Positions 5,621 to 7,235 of a stretch of 7,235 nt of DNA are shown piece after piece. A program made the position numbers and the translations under genes. Source of the DNA: an uncultured Pseudoxanthomonas sp. GTDB taxonomy: Bacteria > Pseudomonadota > Gammaproteobacteria > Xanthomonadales > Xanthomonadaceae. Location of the stretch: contig CAMPIO010000135.1 of the NCBI GenBank assembly GCA_946886405.1, positions 1 to 7,235 on the forward strand, written 5' to 3'. Position 1 is the stretch's first letter; each line of letters begins with the position of its first letter. The notes under the pieces are model-generated. The model saw only the letters and a list, made by a program, of their open reading frames with translations, did not search any database and was not told the origin of the DNA.

Positions 5621-6652
5621 TCAGCCGAGCAATCCGGCGGGCAGCTGCATGGTGATGCAGTGCAGGCTGCCGTTCTGCCAGATCAAGGCCCGACAAGGCA
5701 CCTGCACGATCTCGCGATCCGGGTAGGCTTGCGCCAATACGGCGCCGGCCTGCTCGTCGGCGGGATCGCCGTAGGCCGGCATCAGCACGGCACCGTTGAC
5801 GATCAGGTAGTTCGCATACGACGCCGCCAGCCGGCGGCCGTTGTCGATCACCGGCTTTGCCCAGGGCAGCGGGAACGGGCGGTACGGACGGCCATCGGCG
5901 GTGCGCAGGGCGGCGATGTCGGCCGCCATGGCCTGCAGTTCCGCGTAGTGCACGTCGTCGGCATCGTCACAGGCCTGATAGACGATGGCGTCGCCCGGCG
6001 CGAAACGGGCGAGGGTATCGATGTGCGCGTCGGTGTCGTCGCCTTCCAGGTAGCCGTGGTCCAGCCAGAGCACGCGGTCCTGCTTCAGCCAGCGTGCCAG
6101 CTTGTCCGTCAGTTCCTCGCGCGACGCATCGGGATGCCGTTCGTGCAGGCACTGCCATGTCGTCAGCAGGGTGCCCGCACCGTCGGTCTCGATGGCGCCG
6201 CCTTCCAAAGCAAAATCAATACTTTGTACGAAATAGTTGTGAAACAGCTGCATGCCCGAGAGCTCGCCGACCAGTCGATCGTCGCGGCTGGCTTCGTACT
6301 TGCCGCCCCAGCCGGTAAAGCGGAAGTCGAGCAGTTTGAAGCGGCCGCCATCTCGCAGGGTGATGGGGCCGGAGTCTCGCAGCCAGGTGTCGTCGTATTC
6401 GGCCGGGACGAAGCGCACGCGAGCCATGTCCACGCGCGCGGAGCGCAGCCGGGCTTCGGCGTAGGTCTGCAGGTCATCGTCGGCGACACAGACCACCGCC
6501 GGCTGGAAGCGGGTGATCGCGGCGACCAGGGCGACATAGGTTTCCTCGACGTCGGCGAGGCGGTCGGCCCAGTCGGTCTCGGCGTGCGGCCAAGCGATCA
6601 GGATCGCGGACTGGGGTTCCCACTCCGCGGGAAAGCGATAGGCATCGGTCAT
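5621..6652 (-). CDS. aguA: Agmatine deiminase
   Basis: Hydrolyses agmatine to N-carbamoylputrescine and ammonia in the cytoplasm, feeding AguB. Agmatine comes from arginine by arginine decarboxylase, which is not in this window. The 343-residue protein belongs to the guanidino-modifying (peptidylarginine deiminase-type) fold. Recognisable in order are PAEWEPQSAILIAWP (8-22), DDTWLRDSGPI (87-97), FTGWGGKYE (112-120), ALEGGAIETDG (148-158), LEGDDTDAHIDTLARF (202-217, with His210) and the nucleophile Cys332 in NGSLHCITMQLP (327-338). Length is slightly below the usual 350-370. The ATG at 6652 is 28 bases after the stop codon of the upstream small gene and has no obvious ribosome binding site. 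Residues 137-150 are encoded by an AT-rich run of codons otherwise rare in this genome (6203-6247). The reading frame is intact and all catalytic positions are kept. Confidence 0.95.
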   Translation of the reverse strand: MTDAYRFPAEWEPQSAILIAWPHAETDWADRLADVEETYVALVAAITRFQPAVVCVADDDLQTYAEARLRSARVDMARVRFVPAEYDDTWLRDSGPITLRDGGRFKLLDFRFTGWGGKYEASRDDRLVGELSGMQLFHNYFVQSIDFALEGGAIETDGAGTLLTTWQCLHERHPDASREELTDKLARWLKQDRVLWLDHGYLEGDDTDAHIDTLARFAPGDAIVYQACDDADDVHYAELQAMAADIAALRTADGRPYRPFPLPWAKPVIDNGRRLAASYANYLIVNGAVLMPAYGDPADEQAGAVLAQAYPDREIVQVPCRALIWQNGSLHCITMQLPAGLLG

Positions 6653-6680
6653 CGGATTACGGAAGTGCGCGCGGCGCCGG

Positions 6681-7010
6681 TCAGCGGATGGGGGGCTTGG
6701 GGCCGATCTCTTCGGCGGAGGCCTTGTTCAACACCACGTCGATGACGCGGCTCTTCTCGAAGTAGACGGTGAAGCCCGGGTAGACCCAGCGCTGGATCAC
6801 GGGCCACTGCCGCTTCTGGCCGCCACGCGGGTCCAGCTTCTGTTGCGGGGCGCCGAAGCGGGCCTCGACATCGGCGGCGCTCTGGCCGCGGGCCGGTGCT
6901 GCGGCTGCGGGTTTTTCCTGGGCACGTTCGATCAGCAGCGTATCGGCGCACGCCGTACCAGCGAGGCCAAGCAGGGCGATCAACGGAAGTGCGAGGGCGC
7001 GACGGGTCAT
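6681..7010 (-). CDS. Small exported protein of unknown function
   Basis: A 109-residue protein I cannot name. The ATG at 7010 is chosen because AGGGGAG (7024-7018) lies 7 bases upstream and the resulting N-terminus is a textbook signal peptide: MTRRALALPLIALLGLAGTA followed by CAD, with likely cleavage after Ala22 (A-C-A). A lipoprotein at Cys21 is less likely because position -3 is Gly. A longer frame beginning at 7091 would run through the rpmJ terminator and can be dismissed. The mature part has an Ala-rich linker (33-45) and then a compact domain with SAADVEARFGAPQQKL (44-59), WVYPGFTVYFE (75-85) and SRVIDVVLNK (87-96). The pattern of a helix, FGxP and beta-strands that read out a 'formula' recalls the small periplasmic BamE/SmpA-like fold, but this is an impression only. 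It is the first gene after a promoter and lies 28 bases before aguA. Confidence 0.85.
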   Translation of the reverse strand: MTRRALALPLIALLGLAGTACADTLLIERAQEKPAAAAPARGQSAADVEARFGAPQQKLDPRGGQKRQWPVIQRWVYPGFTVYFEKSRVIDVVLNKASAEEIGPKPPIR

Positions 7011-7017
7011 GCTGGAA

Positions 7018-7024
7018 CTCCCCT
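7018..7024 (-). promoter_or_regulatory. Ribosome binding site of the small exported protein
   Basis: The minus strand reads AGGGGAG, 7 bases before the ATG at 7010. It is a clear match that settles the start and excludes the upstream in-frame start at 7091. Confidence 0.8.
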
Positions 7025-7037
7025 GGGTGATCTGCCT

Positions 7038-7046
7038 TTTATAACA
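7038..7046 (-). promoter_or_regulatory. Extended -10 promoter for the minus-strand operon
   Basis: The minus strand reads TGTTATAAA: a TG-N-TATAAA extended -10 box in a short AT-rich island, directly downstream of the rpmJ terminator. No convincing -35 hexamer sits 16-18 bases upstream (the position is occupied by the terminator T-run), which suits an extended -10 promoter. Transcription would start near 7030 and give a leader of about 20 bases with the ribosome binding site inside it. It probably drives the small exported protein and aguA, perhaps further. Confidence 0.55.
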
Positions 7047-7059
7047 AAAGCCGGGCAAC

Positions 7060-7083
7060 AAAAAACCGCCCGAAGGCGGCTTT
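7060..7083 (-). terminator. Rho-independent terminator after rpmJ
   Basis: On the minus strand AAA-GCCGCC-TTCG-GGCGG is followed by T6. The stem pairs 7075-7079 with 7066-7070 and is capped by a stable UUCG loop, and the T-run occupies 7065-7060. It ends the rpmJ transcript before the next promoter begins. The A-run on the other side is only three bases, so it is essentially one-directional. Confidence 0.88.
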
Positions 7084-7091
7084 CCGCGCAT

Positions 7092-7109
7092 TGCCGGCCG
7101 GAGCCGGCA
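7092..7109. repeat. GC-rich palindrome behind rpmJ
   Basis: tgccggc (7092-7098) and gccggca (7103-7109) form a 7-bp perfect stem with a 4-base loop, 11 bases after the rpmJ stop codon. Its core resembles the GCCGGC-type intergenic palindromes common in Stenotrophomonas and relatives, but it is a single short copy. It could be part of a double hairpin with the terminator that follows. Confidence 0.4.
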
Positions 7110-7119
7110 GTGCCGTCGC

Positions 7120-7235
7120 TCAGCGCTGGCGCGCCTTGAAACGGGGGTTGGACTTGCAGATCACGAAGACCTTGCCGCGGCGGCGGACCACCTTGCAGTC
7201 GCGGTGACGGGCCTTCGCCGACTTCAGGGAGGACA
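7120..7235 (-). CDS. rpmJ: 50S ribosomal protein L36, zinc-free (C-minus, YkgO-like) type, 5' end cut off
   Basis: Large-subunit ribosomal protein. Thirty-eight codons and two bases of another are inside the window, reading [16 protein letters not shown], then [20 protein letters not shown] and a final R, with TGA at 7122-7120. Only about three codons (MKV in homologues) and part of a fourth lie beyond the right edge, so the full length would be about 41 residues. The zinc-ribbon form of L36 has three Cys and one His. Here only the second and third cysteines remain (those in RDCK and VICK), while the first Cys and the terminal His positions are His and Phe. This is therefore the C-minus form that does not bind zinc. 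A hairpin and a terminator follow, so it is separate from the agu genes. Confidence 0.95.
   Translation of the reverse strand, partial: SSLKSAKARHRDCKVVRRRGKVFVICKSNPRFKARQR

Noticed and set aside
5522..6745. A 407-codon plus-strand frame opposite aguA
   Set aside because: Antisense shadow of a well-conserved enzyme gene; composition shows no protein family.
7011..7091. N-terminal extension of the small exported protein to an ATG at 7091
   Set aside because: The extension would translate through the rpmJ terminator and the promoter, and would bury the signal peptide. The ATG at 7010 has a good ribosome binding site.
7092..7109. Reading the GCCGGC palindrome as a member of a dispersed REP/SMAG-type repeat family
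   Set aside because: Only one short copy is visible and the typical family head sequence is absent, so a genome-wide count would be needed.

Overview
The window is high-GC bacterial chromosome with densely packed, strongly GC3-biased genes. The protein types are an HAE/AcrB-type RND pump, an AguA/AguB putrescine route, a zinc-free-type ribosomal protein L36 and a TLC-like major facilitator protein. Together with the wording of the AguA and AguB signatures, they point to a gammaproteobacterium of the Xanthomonadaceae/Lysobacteraceae (Xanthomonas, Stenotrophomonas, Pseudoxanthomonas or Lysobacter kind). This assignment rests on recognising the proteins, not on a database search. The content is chromosomal and largely housekeeping. 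I see no insertion sequence, phage gene, tRNA, rRNA or CRISPR array.

Layout. Bases 1-405 (+) hold the last 134 codons of an RND efflux permease. A perfect 17-bp inverted repeat with A/T flanks (416-450) is a bidirectional terminator between this gene and the opposing gene run. From 471 to the right edge every gene is on the minus strand. In transcription order these are: rpmJ (7120-7235, 5' end cut off), a rho-independent terminator (7060-7083), an extended -10 promoter, a small exported protein of unknown function (6681-7010), agmatine deiminase aguA (5621-6652), a Tat-exported aldo/keto reductase (4532-5494), a 12-helix TLC-like MFS transporter (3220-4527), N-carbamoylputrescine amidase aguB (2251-3135), a phosphinothricin-acetyltransferase-like GNAT enzyme (1711-2241) and a TraB/PrgY-family membrane protein (471-1706). 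No gap between genes exceeds 130 bases. Several junctions are only 4-9 bases, so aldo/keto reductase-MFS and aguB-GNAT-TraB look like translationally coupled blocks.

How the genes work together. AguA converts agmatine to N-carbamoylputrescine and AguB converts that to putrescine, CO2 and ammonia, so the core of the window is the last two steps of arginine-derived putrescine synthesis. Unusually, the two genes are separated by an exported oxidoreductase and a transporter. Whether these two proteins belong to polyamine metabolism is an open inference. The GNAT and TraB-family genes follow as apparent operon passengers. I found no clearly undescribed system. The observations most worth a second look are the interrupted agu cluster, the re-started Tat/lipoprotein reductase, the TLC-like transporter, an AT-rich rare-codon patch inside aguA, and a well-formed ribosome binding site that opens a reading frame overlapping the start of aguB.
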